Part shown: positions 52,714-61,633 of the stretch, piece after piece
How the letters are laid out: each line of letters begins with the position of its first letter
Position numbering within the stretch: position 1 is the stretch's first letter
DNA from: Dubosiella muris
GTDB taxonomy: Bacteria; Bacillota_I; Bacilli_A; Erysipelotrichales; Erysipelotrichaceae
Direction: 5' to 3'
Length of the DNA stretch: 64,000 nucleotides
Assembly: GCF_004793885.1 (NCBI RefSeq)
Contig: NZ_SRYG01000002.1
Location: 62,001-126,000, forward strand
Translations under genes and position numbers: made by a program
Notes under the pieces: generated by a model
Told to the model about the DNA's origin: nothing
Databases searched by the model: none
What the model saw: only the letters and a program-made list of their open reading frames with translations

Positions 52714-53781
52714 TCACGCGTCCAAATCCGACTCGGCTTTTTCCTGACGGGCCTTGATTTCCTTGATTCGCAGCTGGCCGCACGCGGCGTCAATGTCGTT
52801 GCCATGCTCCTTGCGAATCGTGCACCGGACGCCTTCTTTCATCAACGCGTCGTAAAAGACCATCGCCTCCTCGCGCGTCACGCTTTGAAACGTCTTCTCG
52901 TCCACGCTATTGTACGGAATCAGGTTGACATAGGCGTTGAACCCTTTCAGCAGCTTGGCCAGCTGGCGCGCATGCGTTTTCGAATCGTTGACGCCTTTGA
53001 GCAAAATGTACTCGAAAGTGAGCCGCCGGTTGTTTTTGGCGCCATACTCGCGCAACGCGTCCATCAGCTCCTCGAGCGGATACGCGTGGTTGATTGGCAT
53101 GAGCTGATCCCGCAACGCGTTGTTGGGCGCGTGTAGCGAAATCGCTAAATTGTATTGCGTGTGGGCGTCGGCAAACGCGCGAATCTTCGGCACGACGCCG
53201 CACGTCGAAATCGTGATGTGTCTGGCGCCGATCCCGATGCCGCGGTCGTGGTTGAGCGTCGCCAAAAAATTCATCACGTTGTCATAATTGTCAAATGGCT
53301 CGCCGGTTCCCATCACGACGATGTGCGAAAGCCGGTCCCCTGTCTTGTCCAGTTCCCGCTGGACGTTCATGAACTGCGCGACCATTTCGCCGCTTGTCAA
53401 GTTCCGTTTCTTTTTGGTCAGCCCGCTGGCGCAAAACGCGCACCCCATATTGCATCCGACTTGGCTGGAAACGCAAATGCTTTTGCCATAGTCAAAATGC
53501 ATGAGGACGCTTTCGAGCAGCGCGCCGTCCTGCGTCTGAAACAAAAATTTCGTCGTTCCATCCGCCGCCACCTGCTTGCGCACCAAAGTCAGCGGGTCGA
53601 TGATAAACTCTTTGGCCAGTAGCTCCCTTGTGTCTTTTGACAAGTTGCTCATCTCGTCAAACGATGTCGCCCGCTGCCGGTACAGCCATTGAAAAATCTG
53701 GTGTCCTCGAAAGGATTTCCATCCGCAAGACTGCGCGAATTCCCCCATTTCCTCGTAATTCAGGTCGTAAATACTTTTCAT
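52714..53781 (-). CDS. rlmN: Dual-specificity 23S rRNA/tRNA adenine C2-methyltransferase
   Basis: Radical SAM enzyme methylating A2503 of 23S rRNA and A37 of some tRNAs. 355 residues. The 4Fe-4S cluster cysteines are in CNMGCAFCASG (about 114-124), with the N-terminal GHQIFQWLYRQ, MGTGEPFDNYDNV, and the methyl-carrying cysteine near the C-terminus (AACGQLR). AAAGGAAG precedes the ATG. Lies between rsmB and the phosphatase with an 80-base gap downstream that holds nothing else visible. Confidence 0.95.
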   Translation of the reverse strand: MKSIYDLNYEEMGEFAQSCGWKSFRGHQIFQWLYRQRATSFDEMSNLSKDTRELLAKEFIIDPLTLVRKQVAADGTTKFLFQTQDGALLESVLMHFDYGKSICVSSQVGCNMGCAFCASGLTKKKRNLTSGEMVAQFMNVQRELDKTGDRLSHIVVMGTGEPFDNYDNVMNFLATLNHDRGIGIGARHITISTCGVVPKIRAFADAHTQYNLAISLHAPNNALRDQLMPINHAYPLEELMDALREYGAKNNRRLTFEYILLKGVNDSKTHARQLAKLLKGFNAYVNLIPYNSVDEKTFQSVTREEAMVFYDALMKEGVRCTIRKEHGNDIDAACGQLRIKEIKARQEKAESDLDA

Positions 53782-53813
53782 ATTTTTTCTTCCTTTCGTG
53801 TTCCAAAGTGTTA

Positions 53814-55040
53814 TTATAGCACGTCGTCCGCTGATTTTTTCAGCTTCGCGACGTAAAATCCATTGGTCGTTTTCGATGGCTCGATCGTTTTTTCCATATC
53901 CAGGCTAAACGCGGGATGGGATTTTAAAAACTTCGCCACCTGCTTCTCGTTTTCCTTTTGATTGAGCGTACAAGTCGAATACACGAGCACCCCGCCCGGT
54001 TTCACATGAGCGGCCGCCTGCTCCAAAATCGCCGCCTGCACAGGAATGAGCGTGTCCATCGTGGCTGGATCCAAATGCAGCTTGATGTCCGGCTTTCTCG
54101 ACAGCGTTCCATAGCCGGTGCAGGGCACGTCGCACAACACCCGGTCATATAGCCCCAAACCGCTTAAATCCGTCGCGTCCTGACAGCGCGCCTCCACGTT
54201 TTTTAAATGGAGTCGGCGAATGTCGTTTTGGATGAGCGCCACCCGGTGCGGATGCAAGTCAAGCGCCACGACGTGTCCCCGGTCACGCATCGTCTCGGCG
54301 ATCGCCATCGTTTTTGTTCCCGGCGCGGCACACACATCCAAAATCATCTCTTCGGGTTTTGGATCGAGAACGCGGACGATTTCATACGCCCCCAGATCCT
54401 GCGGCGACACGACACCTTCGCGATACAAAGGATCGGCTTCCAGCGTGTTGCCGGTATACTGGTAAATCGGATCGCGCAACTCCTGAAGCCGGTCAACCTC
54501 CGGCTTGTCTTTCATAACGTTGCGGCGCACCGACAAAGACTGGGTATCCAGGCTCGCCTTCGCGAAAGCGAGCGCCCGATCCGCCCCGTACTGGGCGATC
54601 CACATTTTAACAAGCCAGGGCGCGATCGAATACGTTGTCGCGATCTCGTCGACATCGTCCCGGAACTCGATTTTCCGCTCCCGGTCCACCTTGCGCAAGA
54701 TGGCGTTCACAAAACCCGCCGCTTGCGGACGAATCATTTTCGCAAGGGAAACGGCTTCGCTGATGACGGCATACGCCGGCACCTTTTCCAAAAAGAGGAG
54801 CTGGTATACGGACATCGTCAGCAAAACGCGGATCTTTTTGTGGACTTTGTTCCCGTTAGAGTACTGGCTCCACATCCGCTGGCAATACGTGTAGTTGCGC
54901 AGCGTGCCGTAAAAAATCGTCGTCGCCAGCGCCCGGTCTTTCTCGTCGACTTCGCGCAAGTGTTTTTTTAAATACAAGTTGCTGTAGGCGCCATCCGCGA
55001 CGACCGCGCACAACGCCTCCAAAATCCAGTTTCTTACCAT
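53814..55040 (-). CDS. rsmB: 16S rRNA cytosine-967 C5-methyltransferase
   Basis: SAM-dependent RNA methyltransferase. 408 residues: N-terminal NusB-like RNA-binding domain (about 1-130) and C-terminal methyltransferase with the SAM site DVCAAPGTKTMAIAE, the motif IV PC pair VLCDVPCTGYGTLSRKPD, and the catalytic Cys in VYSTCTL. GGAGGAA precedes the ATG, three bases past priA. The def and fmt genes usually found between priA and rsmB are absent. Confidence 0.95.
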   Translation of the reverse strand: MVRNWILEALCAVVADGAYSNLYLKKHLREVDEKDRALATTIFYGTLRNYTYCQRMWSQYSNGNKVHKKIRVLLTMSVYQLLFLEKVPAYAVISEAVSLAKMIRPQAAGFVNAILRKVDRERKIEFRDDVDEIATTYSIAPWLVKMWIAQYGADRALAFAKASLDTQSLSVRRNVMKDKPEVDRLQELRDPIYQYTGNTLEADPLYREGVVSPQDLGAYEIVRVLDPKPEEMILDVCAAPGTKTMAIAETMRDRGHVVALDLHPHRVALIQNDIRRLHLKNVEARCQDATDLSGLGLYDRVLCDVPCTGYGTLSRKPDIKLHLDPATMDTLIPVQAAILEQAAAHVKPGGVLVYSTCTLNQKENEKQVAKFLKSHPAFSLDMEKTIEPSKTTNGFYVAKLKKSADDVL

Positions 55041-55043
55041 GGT

Positions 55044-57167
55044 TTATTCCTCCAGCATCAATGGATGCATATTGATTTCCATTTTCACATTGGACCGGTC
55101 GAAATGATGGACCAGATCCCACATCACCGTTTCCAAATGCGGCTGACTTTTGTCTTTTACCAGCAGCCGCACGCGCTTTTTCTTCATGCGCATCGAGATT
55201 TCAATCGGCCCAAGCACCCGCACGCCGTCCAGTCTTTCTTTCGCCTGCCTGGCGACGCGCTCCGCTTTTTCTAAATCGTCATGCGAGAAAACGATCGTGG
55301 CCATATACACATAAGGCGGATAGCTGCCCAAATGCCGATACTGCATTTCACGGACGAAAAACGACTTGTAGTCGTGGTTTTGCACGCTTTTCATGACGTA
55401 ATGGTCCTGATCGAACGTCTGGATCAGCACCTCGCCTTCCTTTTCGGCGCGCCCGGCGCGTCCGGACGCCTGTTCCAGCATCTCATACGCGATTTCGCTT
55501 GCCCGGTAATCCGAGCGAACGAGTCCGGCGTCGGCTTGCAAAATCCCGACAAGCGTCACATTCGGAAAATCCAGCCCTTTGGCGACCATTTGCGTGCCAA
55601 TCAAAATATCGCCTTCGTTTTCAAATTGTTCGAGCAGCCGGGCGTGGGCGTTTTTTTTCCGCGTGCTGTCCGCGTCCATGCGAACGATGCGAGCTTGCGG
55701 AAAAAGCGACTGGATGCGCTGCTCGAGCTTTTCGGTTCCCATGCCGTGATTGAAAAAATGCTTTGATCCGCAATGCGGGCACGTGTGGTCGAAAGCGTAC
55801 ACCGTTCCGCAGCAATGGCACATGAGCGAGTCGTTGGAGCGATGGTACGACAACGCGATCCCGCAATCCGGACACGTGATGACTTCGTTGCAGGCCTGGC
55901 ATTTGACGACGGGCAAATAGCCGCGCCGGTTCAGCAGCAAAATCACCTGCTCCTTTTTTTCGAGCCGTCTGGCGATCGCGTCCAGCAGGCTTTGCGAAAA
56001 CCCCTGAACGACCGGTTCCTGCCGCAAGTCGATCATTCGAATCGCCGGCATCGTTCTGGCGATTCGCTGTTTGAGCTCGACCAGCTCGAACACGCCCCGA
56101 TACGCTCTGGCGTACGATTCAAGCGAAGGCGTCGCGCTGGCGAGAACGACTTTGCAGTGATGATACGCGCCACGCCACAGCACGAGGTCGCGGGTGTGGT
56201 ATTTGGGCATCATGTCCTGCTTGTAGGACGTGTCGTGCTCCTCGTCCATTAAAATCAATCCAAGATTGGAAAACGGCATAAAACACGCGGAACGGGTGCC
56301 GACGACGATTTGCACTTCGCCGGTTCGCACTTTCTCGTACTGGTCGTATTTCTCGCTGGCGCTCATTTGCGAATGGTAAATGGCGATGTTTTGACGAAAC
56401 CGCGAACGGACGCGGGCGATCATCATCGGCGTCAAGCCGATTTCCGGCACGAGAAAGAGCACTTGCCTGTTTTCGGAAAGCGCTTGCTCGGCCAGCCGCA
56501 AAAACACTTCCGTCTTTCCCGAACCCGTGACGCCATGCAGCAAAAACACGTCGTGGCTGGACGCGCTGATTTGGGCGATGGCATCGCGCTGCTCGTCCGT
56601 CAAGGCGAACGTCTGGTCTTCCTTTTCCGGCAAATCCAGCGCGCTTTCCTTGCGCCGCTTCTCGACGCGCAAATACCCGCGCTCCAAAAACGAGCGGGCA
56701 TGCGACTTGGCCAGTTTTCGAAACGCGCTAGCCTTCATTGGCAGCGCATCTTTGAGCCGCTCCCACGTTTCCTGTCCTTTTTTTGTCAAAGGCTGCGTGG
56801 AATCGCCGGCGACAAACCAGTCCTCGTACACCACACTGGCGCGGCGGGTGGCGGGGCGCAAAGCGGGTGGCAGCATCGCTTTGAAACAGCTCATCATGCT
56901 CGAAACGTACGTATCGGCCATGTAGGCCGCCAAGCCAAAGAGCTCCTCGTTGAGTAGCGGCTGTTCGTCCAGCACTTCGATCACGTCTTTGATGCGGGAA
57001 GGATCGTCGGGCTGCTCGCACGCTTCCATGACAATCGCCACAAGTTCGCGATGGTTGAACGGCACTTTGACGCGCATTCCCCGTTCAAGCGCCGCGTCGT
57101 GACGGTAAGTGAAAGTTTGATTGAGATCGAGCGCGACATGCTCGATCCACACGTTGTAGAATGGCAT
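55044..57167 (-). CDS. priA: Primosomal protein N' (replication-restart helicase)
   Basis: Superfamily 2 3'-5' helicase reloading the replisome at stalled forks. 707 residues. N-terminal DNA-binding domain (about 1-105); helicase core with Walker A LLHGVTGSGKTEVFL (about 213-227), DEEH box (LILMDEEHDTSYKQ), and motifs V/VI (GTQMVAKGLDFPNVTLVG, GRAGRAEKEG); a zinc-binding cluster of four CxxC-type pairs (CQACNEVITCPDCG, CHCCGTVY, CPHCG). The ATG at 57167 has no ribosome site but a promoter just upstream; see the promoter entry. Confidence 0.95.
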   Translation of the reverse strand: MPFYNVWIEHVALDLNQTFTYRHDAALERGMRVKVPFNHRELVAIVMEACEQPDDPSRIKDVIEVLDEQPLLNEELFGLAAYMADTYVSSMMSCFKAMLPPALRPATRRASVVYEDWFVAGDSTQPLTKKGQETWERLKDALPMKASAFRKLAKSHARSFLERGYLRVEKRRKESALDLPEKEDQTFALTDEQRDAIAQISASSHDVFLLHGVTGSGKTEVFLRLAEQALSENRQVLFLVPEIGLTPMMIARVRSRFRQNIAIYHSQMSASEKYDQYEKVRTGEVQIVVGTRSACFMPFSNLGLILMDEEHDTSYKQDMMPKYHTRDLVLWRGAYHHCKVVLASATPSLESYARAYRGVFELVELKQRIARTMPAIRMIDLRQEPVVQGFSQSLLDAIARRLEKKEQVILLLNRRGYLPVVKCQACNEVITCPDCGIALSYHRSNDSLMCHCCGTVYAFDHTCPHCGSKHFFNHGMGTEKLEQRIQSLFPQARIVRMDADSTRKKNAHARLLEQFENEGDILIGTQMVAKGLDFPNVTLVGILQADAGLVRSDYRASEIAYEMLEQASGRAGRAEKEGEVLIQTFDQDHYVMKSVQNHDYKSFFVREMQYRHLGSYPPYVYMATIVFSHDDLEKAERVARQAKERLDGVRVLGPIEISMRMKKKRVRLLVKDKSQPHLETVMWDLVHHFDRSNVKMEINMHPLMLEE

Positions 57168-57175
57168 ACGATTAT

Positions 57176-57203
57176 TGTATACCGAGATCGCCGAGGTGTG
57201 CAA
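57176..57203 (-). promoter_or_regulatory. priA promoter next to the start codon
   Basis: Minus strand TTGCAC (57203-57198), 16 bases, TATACA (57181-57176). Only eight bases separate the -10 box from the ATG, so the transcript would be leaderless or nearly so. Confidence 0.5.
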
Positions 57204-57220
57204 ACAAATGGCGCGAAAAC

Positions 57221-57242
57221 AAAAAGGCGGTCCAAGCCGCCT
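57221..57242 (-). terminator. Terminator of the SpoU-DUF4438-GNAT unit
   Basis: AGGCGG and CCGCCT stem followed by five T residues on the minus strand; overlaps the GNAT stop. Confidence 0.75.
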
Positions 57243-57792
57243 AGTTTTCTGAAATGACCGCGCCGGAATTTTCCAGCGACATTTTTGAAATGTGTTCCGT
57301 CAGCCGCATTCCCTCAATTTGACACGTCATGCCGGTTCGGGAATGATCGTAAACGAAGCCGCACTTTTCCTGCACCCGTCTCGATTTTTCGTTGCCGTCG
57401 AAATATCCGCACCACAACGTGGACAAATGAAGGTCTTCTTTCGCGTACCGGATCAGCGCCGCGACCGCCTCGGGCACCAGTCCCTGCCCCCAGTACGGAA
57501 CTCCGATCCAGTATCCGATTTCCGCTTCCTGGCTGGAGCGCGTCAAACGGGAAGCCTCGCCAATCATCAAGCCCGCGCTGCCAACCGGCTCGTTCGTTTC
57601 CTTTAAGACGATAGCGTACGTGCCGGGCGCCGAAAGAATCGTTTCAATGATTTGCCGGCTGTTTTCCACGCTTGTGTGCGGTGGCCAGCCCGCGCAAGGG
57701 CCAACGCGCGCATCGCTGGCGTACCGGTACAAGGAAGGGGCGTCTTCCGTTCGCCACGGGCGCAAAATCAGTCTTTGCGTTTCAAGATTCAT
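57241..57792 (-). CDS. RimJ/RimL-like GNAT acetyltransferase
   Basis: Cytoplasmic N-acetyltransferase of 183 residues, Acetyltransf_3 type. N-terminal LETQRLILRPWRTEDA is the family start; the acetyl-CoA region is YWIGVPYWGQGLVPEAV (about 104-120), and NEKSRRVQEKCGF follows. Substrate unknown; related proteins acetylate ribosomal N-termini or antibiotics. The ATG at 57792 overlaps the DUF4438 stop by four bases; an open frame further up only overlaps that gene. Confidence 0.85.
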   Translation of the reverse strand: MNLETQRLILRPWRTEDAPSLYRYASDARVGPCAGWPPHTSVENSRQIIETILSAPGTYAIVLKETNEPVGSAGLMIGEASRLTRSSQEAEIGYWIGVPYWGQGLVPEAVAALIRYAKEDLHLSTLWCGYFDGNEKSRRVQEKCGFVYDHSRTGMTCQIEGMRLTEHISKMSLENSGAVISEN

Positions 57793-58655
57793 AGACGTTC
57801 GATTCCTTCCATGTACGTTTTCAAATTGGCGTCCGCCTCGACGCGCGGAACGATCTGGCCTTCTTTTTTCGTGGTGGCCACGACGCAAACGCCCGGACCA
57901 TGTCCGCTGGTAAACGAGTCGGAATGGACGATGACGCCAATCGACATCGCGCCGCGCAAGTAGTGCGGCCCATAGGTGCAATCGTGGTCCTGGATCGCGA
58001 CAAAGTCGCCAAAGCGCAGCTTGTCGATGCCGTACTGCTTGTTGGCCGCCTCGTCCTGGGTCATGATGTCGTAGTCGCCTTCCATCATCGTCTGGCTGCC
58101 AAGTCCGCTCCCCATCAAATGCGCCGGCACGATCGTGACGACCGGCCACGACAAGGCGCCGTTTTCTTCACGCACCGGCATGGCGGCCAGCAAGTCGGGA
58201 TCAAGGTTCATCATATGCACGTCGGGATGGTCAAGCAGTTTGAGCCCCTGCCCATACGCCTTGATTAAAAACGTTTCCGTCCCATCCATGTTTTCAATGA
58301 CGTCCGGCGGAAAACAAGCCATCGTGTGGTCGACGCCGCCATGCGTTCCGCTGACGTAGCCTGTCTTCCCTTTTTGCTCGCCGTTTAAAATCTTTACTTC
58401 GTTGCCGACGCACGAGAACGTTTCCAAAGCGTGGTTTTCCTTGGGGCCGGCGTTGGCCATGGAAACGCCAGGCTCGATATGGTCGCCCGCGATGTTCATA
58501 CACGAATCCCCGATGGCGTGCGAATACACCACGCCGCCGGTCCCGATCGGCATTCGGCCCTTGCCGTCGTAGCCGACATAAAAACCGGATACCCGCGGAT
58601 GGTCGACTTTCGCGTTGAGCGCGATTTTGACGAGTTTATCTTGATTGATGTTCAT
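57789..58655 (-). CDS. DUF4438-family protein
   Basis: Unknown function. 288 residues from the ATG at 58655, behind AAGGAG. It is a soluble protein rich in Gly/His/Asp motifs conserved in the family (GTGGVVYSHAIGDS, GYVSGTHGGVDH, GDFVAIQDHDCTYGPHY, HSDSFTSGHGPGV), which look like metal- or ligand-binding loops. No signal peptide. It overlaps the methyltransferase by 20 bases upstream and the GNAT gene by four downstream. Similar genes occur in many anaerobes without assigned role. Confidence 0.78.
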   Translation of the reverse strand: MNINQDKLVKIALNAKVDHPRVSGFYVGYDGKGRMPIGTGGVVYSHAIGDSCMNIAGDHIEPGVSMANAGPKENHALETFSCVGNEVKILNGEQKGKTGYVSGTHGGVDHTMACFPPDVIENMDGTETFLIKAYGQGLKLLDHPDVHMMNLDPDLLAAMPVREENGALSWPVVTIVPAHLMGSGLGSQTMMEGDYDIMTQDEAANKQYGIDKLRFGDFVAIQDHDCTYGPHYLRGAMSIGVIVHSDSFTSGHGPGVCVVATTKKEGQIVPRVEADANLKTYMEGIERL

Positions 58656-59373
58656 GTTCGATCTCCTTGTTCCGTTTGGTGAAGGCGAAAACCGCGGCCG
58701 AGCTGGCGGTATCGAGGGCGTTGCGGTAGTCGCGGCCATATTGAATATAGATGTTTTCATCGGCGTGTTTGAGAATCTTTTTCGAAAGACCGCGCATGGC
58801 GCCGCCAATCGCGATGCAGCAAGTCGAAGGAAAGTCATATGTCGCCAGCGGGACGGCGTCTTTGCGATGCGCGCAAAGAAGCGGAATATGGTGCTTTCGC
58901 AAATAGTCGACGCATTGTTCCTCGCTGGCGTACGCGATGTCCAGTTTTTCGAACGCGCCCGCGCTCGCTTTTAAGATCGTGTCATACGCGTTGGACCAGT
59001 CCCGGGGCGGCAAAATGAGCAAATTGGCGCCCGCCGCGTAAATCGTGCGGCACACGCTGCCCAGGTTGTAAGGGTCCTCCAGCCCTTCGATGTAAAAAAC
59101 CGCGCCGCTTTTTTTCCCAATCGTTTCAATGCTTGGAATCACGAGATCCTCGGCTTCCAGCGCCATGCCGCCATGGGTTTTGGATCCGGTTAGCTCGTCG
59201 AGTTTTTCCCGGGGCGTCTGAAGCACGGCCACGCCGGCTTTTTTCGCTAAATGAATAATGTACGAGAAGTCTTTTGTTCGCTTGTTGGGATCCACGTACA
59301 AGGGTCCCGCTTTCCGCTTTCCTGCCTCTAAAATCGCCTTGCAGGAAATGGTTCCTTGATAAAATTTGTTCAT
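58636..59373 (-). CDS. SpoU-family (TrmH/RlmB-like) RNA 2'-O-methyltransferase
   Basis: Knotted SPOUT methyltransferase of 245 residues. A small N-terminal substrate-binding domain (about 1-80) precedes the SPOUT domain with IEGLEDPYNLGSVCRTI (motif 1), CIAIGGAMRGLS (motif 2, with Ala-Met in place of Glu-x of the common GxExxG) and NALDTASSAAVFAF (motif 3). It probably modifies rRNA or tRNA ribose. The ATG at 59373 lies six bases past a TATAAT, so a leaderless start is possible. Confidence 0.85.
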   Translation of the reverse strand: MNKFYQGTISCKAILEAGKRKAGPLYVDPNKRTKDFSYIIHLAKKAGVAVLQTPREKLDELTGSKTHGGMALEAEDLVIPSIETIGKKSGAVFYIEGLEDPYNLGSVCRTIYAAGANLLILPPRDWSNAYDTILKASAGAFEKLDIAYASEEQCVDYLRKHHIPLLCAHRKDAVPLATYDFPSTCCIAIGGAMRGLSKKILKHADENIYIQYGRDYRNALDTASSAAVFAFTKRNKEIEHEHQSR

Positions 59374-59379
59374 GGTTCC

Positions 59380-59407
59380 ATTATACGCCGTTTTCCGAAA
59401 ATGTCCG
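59380..59407 (-). promoter_or_regulatory. Promoter at the SpoU methyltransferase start
   Basis: Minus strand CGGACA (59407-59402), 16 bases, TATAAT (59385-59380); the ATG is only six bases beyond the -10 box. Confidence 0.55.
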
Positions 59408-59472
59408 TTTAAATTGGGTTTTCCAATCGAAAACAAGATGATAGAATAAACACAATGCAGAGGAGGTGCTCG

Positions 59473-60630
59473 ATGCATATTGAAATTTCAAAAGAGATGC
59501 GGAAGCGAATCATCGTCTATTCCTCATCTTTGATCCTCGCCATTCTTGCCTATACATTAATCAACCGGTTCGATGAAGTGATGGGTATTGCTGGCCGGAT
59601 CACCAGTATATTGTTTCCGTTCCTGCTTGGTTTCGCGATCGCGTTCATTTTAAATCAGCCCGTCATGACCTTTGAGGAAAAAGTGCTGGGGCGCACAAAG
59701 CTGAACGGGCCATCCAAGCGGATTCTTTCCGAGCTTGTGATTTTCATCATCGCGATTGGATTGCTCATTTTGATTGTCGGCATGGTCGTTCCTTCGTTGA
59801 TCGACTCGATCAAGACGTTCACGACCAATGTCCAGGAATACTCCAACACGCTGTATGAGTACATGGACTACATCGCCAAAACGTTCAACATTTCCTCGGA
59901 TATGATTTCGAAGTGGTTCGCGGATCTGGATCTGCTGCCTTCGATTACCGAGGCGTTGCGCTCGTACTTGCCAAAAATCGCGGATTATTCGGTGGGGTTT
60001 GTCAAGGAGATCGCCAACTTCATCATCGCGATCGCGGCGGCGTTTTACATTTTGCTGGACAAGGAATCTTTGATTCGCGGAATCAAAAAGCTGAACTATT
60101 CGATTTTTTCCAAAGAGATCGCCAACTATTTGACTTTGTTCTCGCACGACGCCAAGGAAGTGTTTGAACAATACATCGTCGGCAACTTGCTGGATTCCCT
60201 GATCGTGGGCGTGATTTGCTATTTCGGGATGCTGATTTTCAAGATCCCCTACGCGCCGATGATTGGATTTATCGTGGGCGTCACCAACGTCATCCCGATT
60301 TTCGGTCCGTTTCTAGGCGCCATTCCGGTCATTATCATTTTGCTGCTCATCAATCCGTGGTTTTCGCTGATCTTTGCGATCTTCATTTTGGTTTTACAGC
60401 AAATCGACGGCAATGTGCTCAAACCGGTTATCCTTGGCGACAAGCTCGGGATCTCGGGTTTCTGGATTTTGTTTAGCGTGACGGTGGGCGGCGCGCTGGG
60501 TAGCATTTTGGGAATGTTCCTTGGCGTTCCGGTGTTCGCGCTTATTTACGCCAGCTTAAAAGATTTGGCGCAAATCAATCTGGAGCGAAAAAACATTGAA
60601 ATCAACGACGAGTCCGGCATTATCCGGTAA
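59473..60630 (+). CDS. AI-2E (PerM/YtvI)-family membrane permease
   Basis: Integral membrane protein of 385 residues with about eight helices. Family features: LFPFLLGFAIAFILNQP in the first pair of helices, a long amphipathic region (about 105-180), then PMIGFIVGVTNVIPIFGPFLGAIP and LQQIDGNVLKPVILGDKLGISGFW. Members export quorum signals, Na+ or other solutes; substrate here is unknown. AGAGGAGG precedes the ATG at 59473. It is closed by its own terminator. Confidence 0.88.
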   Translation: MHIEISKEMRKRIIVYSSSLILAILAYTLINRFDEVMGIAGRITSILFPFLLGFAIAFILNQPVMTFEEKVLGRTKLNGPSKRILSELVIFIIAIGLLILIVGMVVPSLIDSIKTFTTNVQEYSNTLYEYMDYIAKTFNISSDMISKWFADLDLLPSITEALRSYLPKIADYSVGFVKEIANFIIAIAAAFYILLDKESLIRGIKKLNYSIFSKEIANYLTLFSHDAKEVFEQYIVGNLLDSLIVGVICYFGMLIFKIPYAPMIGFIVGVTNVIPIFGPFLGAIPVIIILLLINPWFSLIFAIFILVLQQIDGNVLKPVILGDKLGISGFWILFSVTVGGALGSILGMFLGVPVFALIYASLKDLAQINLERKNIEINDESGIIR

Positions 60631-60633
60631 ACG

Positions 60634-60656
60634 AAAAGCGCGTGGCGCTTTTTTTG
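60634..60656 (+). terminator. Terminator of the AI-2E-type gene
   Basis: AAAGCGC-gtg-GCGCTTT with a T-run of seven. Confidence 0.82.
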
Positions 60657-60715
60657 TATCTAGCGTGCAATATTTCGCGGAATGAATACAATGAAACTAG
60701 AATTGGAGGGATTTT

Positions 60716-61603
60716 TTGGATTTTTTCATCGACTGCATCCTGGATGCGGGGCACGACACGTGGCTCATGCTGCCGCTGTTGTACATCGCGTATTTGGTGA
60801 TTGAATACTTTGAACGAAAGGACTCGAAAGACGATAAGCTGTTTTTCGCGCTGCAAAAGTACGGGCCGCTCGTTGGCGCGCTGATCGGGCTCATCCCGCA
60901 ATGCGGGTTCAGCATTTTGGGCGCGATGCTCTTTGTGCAAGGAAACATCACGATCGGCACGCTGCTGGCGGTGTTTATCGCGACAAGCGACGAGGCGGTG
61001 CCGATTCTTCTCGCCGAGCCCGCCTTGTTTTCGACTTTGATTTTTTTGCTCCTATGCAAATTCATCCTCGCGGTGGCGGTTGGATTTTTCGTCGACCACG
61101 TTTTGTTCCGGCACCAGAAGATTTTGCGTTTCGAAGATCTTCCGGAAGAGGAGGACGTGGAAGTGTTCGAGGAGGATGAAAACAACGCGAGCGCCTGCCC
61201 TTGCTGCTATCCGGAGTACCCGATGGCGCTAAGCGCCTTGATCCGGACGATCAAGATTTTCGCCTTTGTCTTTTTGACGACAATCGCGTTCAATTTGCTT
61301 ATCGGATGGATCGGCGAGGCGACCTTGTCTAAATTCCTGCTGACGGGTTCTCTTTTCCAGCCGGTGCTGGCCGCCTTCTTTGGTTTCATTCCGAATTGTG
61401 CGGCGACCGTTATCCTTTGTCAGCTGTTCGCGCTTGGCCAGCTGTCGTTTGGCTCGTTGCTGGCTGGATTGATTACGAACGCCGGTCTGGGCTTTCTCGT
61501 TTTGTTTCAATATGGCGAAAACAAAAAGACGATCGCCAAGATCGCCTTCCTGTTGTGGATCGTCGCCGTCGTGTGCGGCGTCGCGTTTCACTTGTTCGCT
61601 TGA
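60716..61603 (+). CDS. ArsP_2-type heavy-metal/manganese exporter-like protein
   Basis: Integral membrane protein of 295 residues with two similar halves of about five helices, as in the PF11449 family (annotated as arsenic efflux or putative manganese transporter). The paired signatures are IPQCGFSILGA (about 61-71) and IPNCAATVILC (about 222-232), each with a cysteine; ATSDEAVPI follows the first. Between the halves is an acidic, Cys-rich loop (EEDVEVFEEDENN, CPCCYPEYP) that may bind metal. Start is TTG at 60716, six bases after GGAGGG; no ATG fits. Confidence 0.82.
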   Translation: MDFFIDCILDAGHDTWLMLPLLYIAYLVIEYFERKDSKDDKLFFALQKYGPLVGALIGLIPQCGFSILGAMLFVQGNITIGTLLAVFIATSDEAVPILLAEPALFSTLIFLLLCKFILAVAVGFFVDHVLFRHQKILRFEDLPEEEDVEVFEEDENNASACPCCYPEYPMALSALIRTIKIFAFVFLTTIAFNLLIGWIGEATLSKFLLTGSLFQPVLAAFFGFIPNCAATVILCQLFALGQLSFGSLLAGLITNAGLGFLVLFQYGENKKTIAKIAFLLWIVAVVCGVAFHLFA

Positions 61604-61630
61604 CGGTATCGCTCGATATCGTCTTTTTTT
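61602..61630 (+). terminator. Terminator of the ArsP_2-like gene
   Basis: GACGGTATC-gctc-GATATCGTC (one mismatch/wobble) followed by seven T residues. Confidence 0.8.
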
Positions 61631-61633
61631 GCG

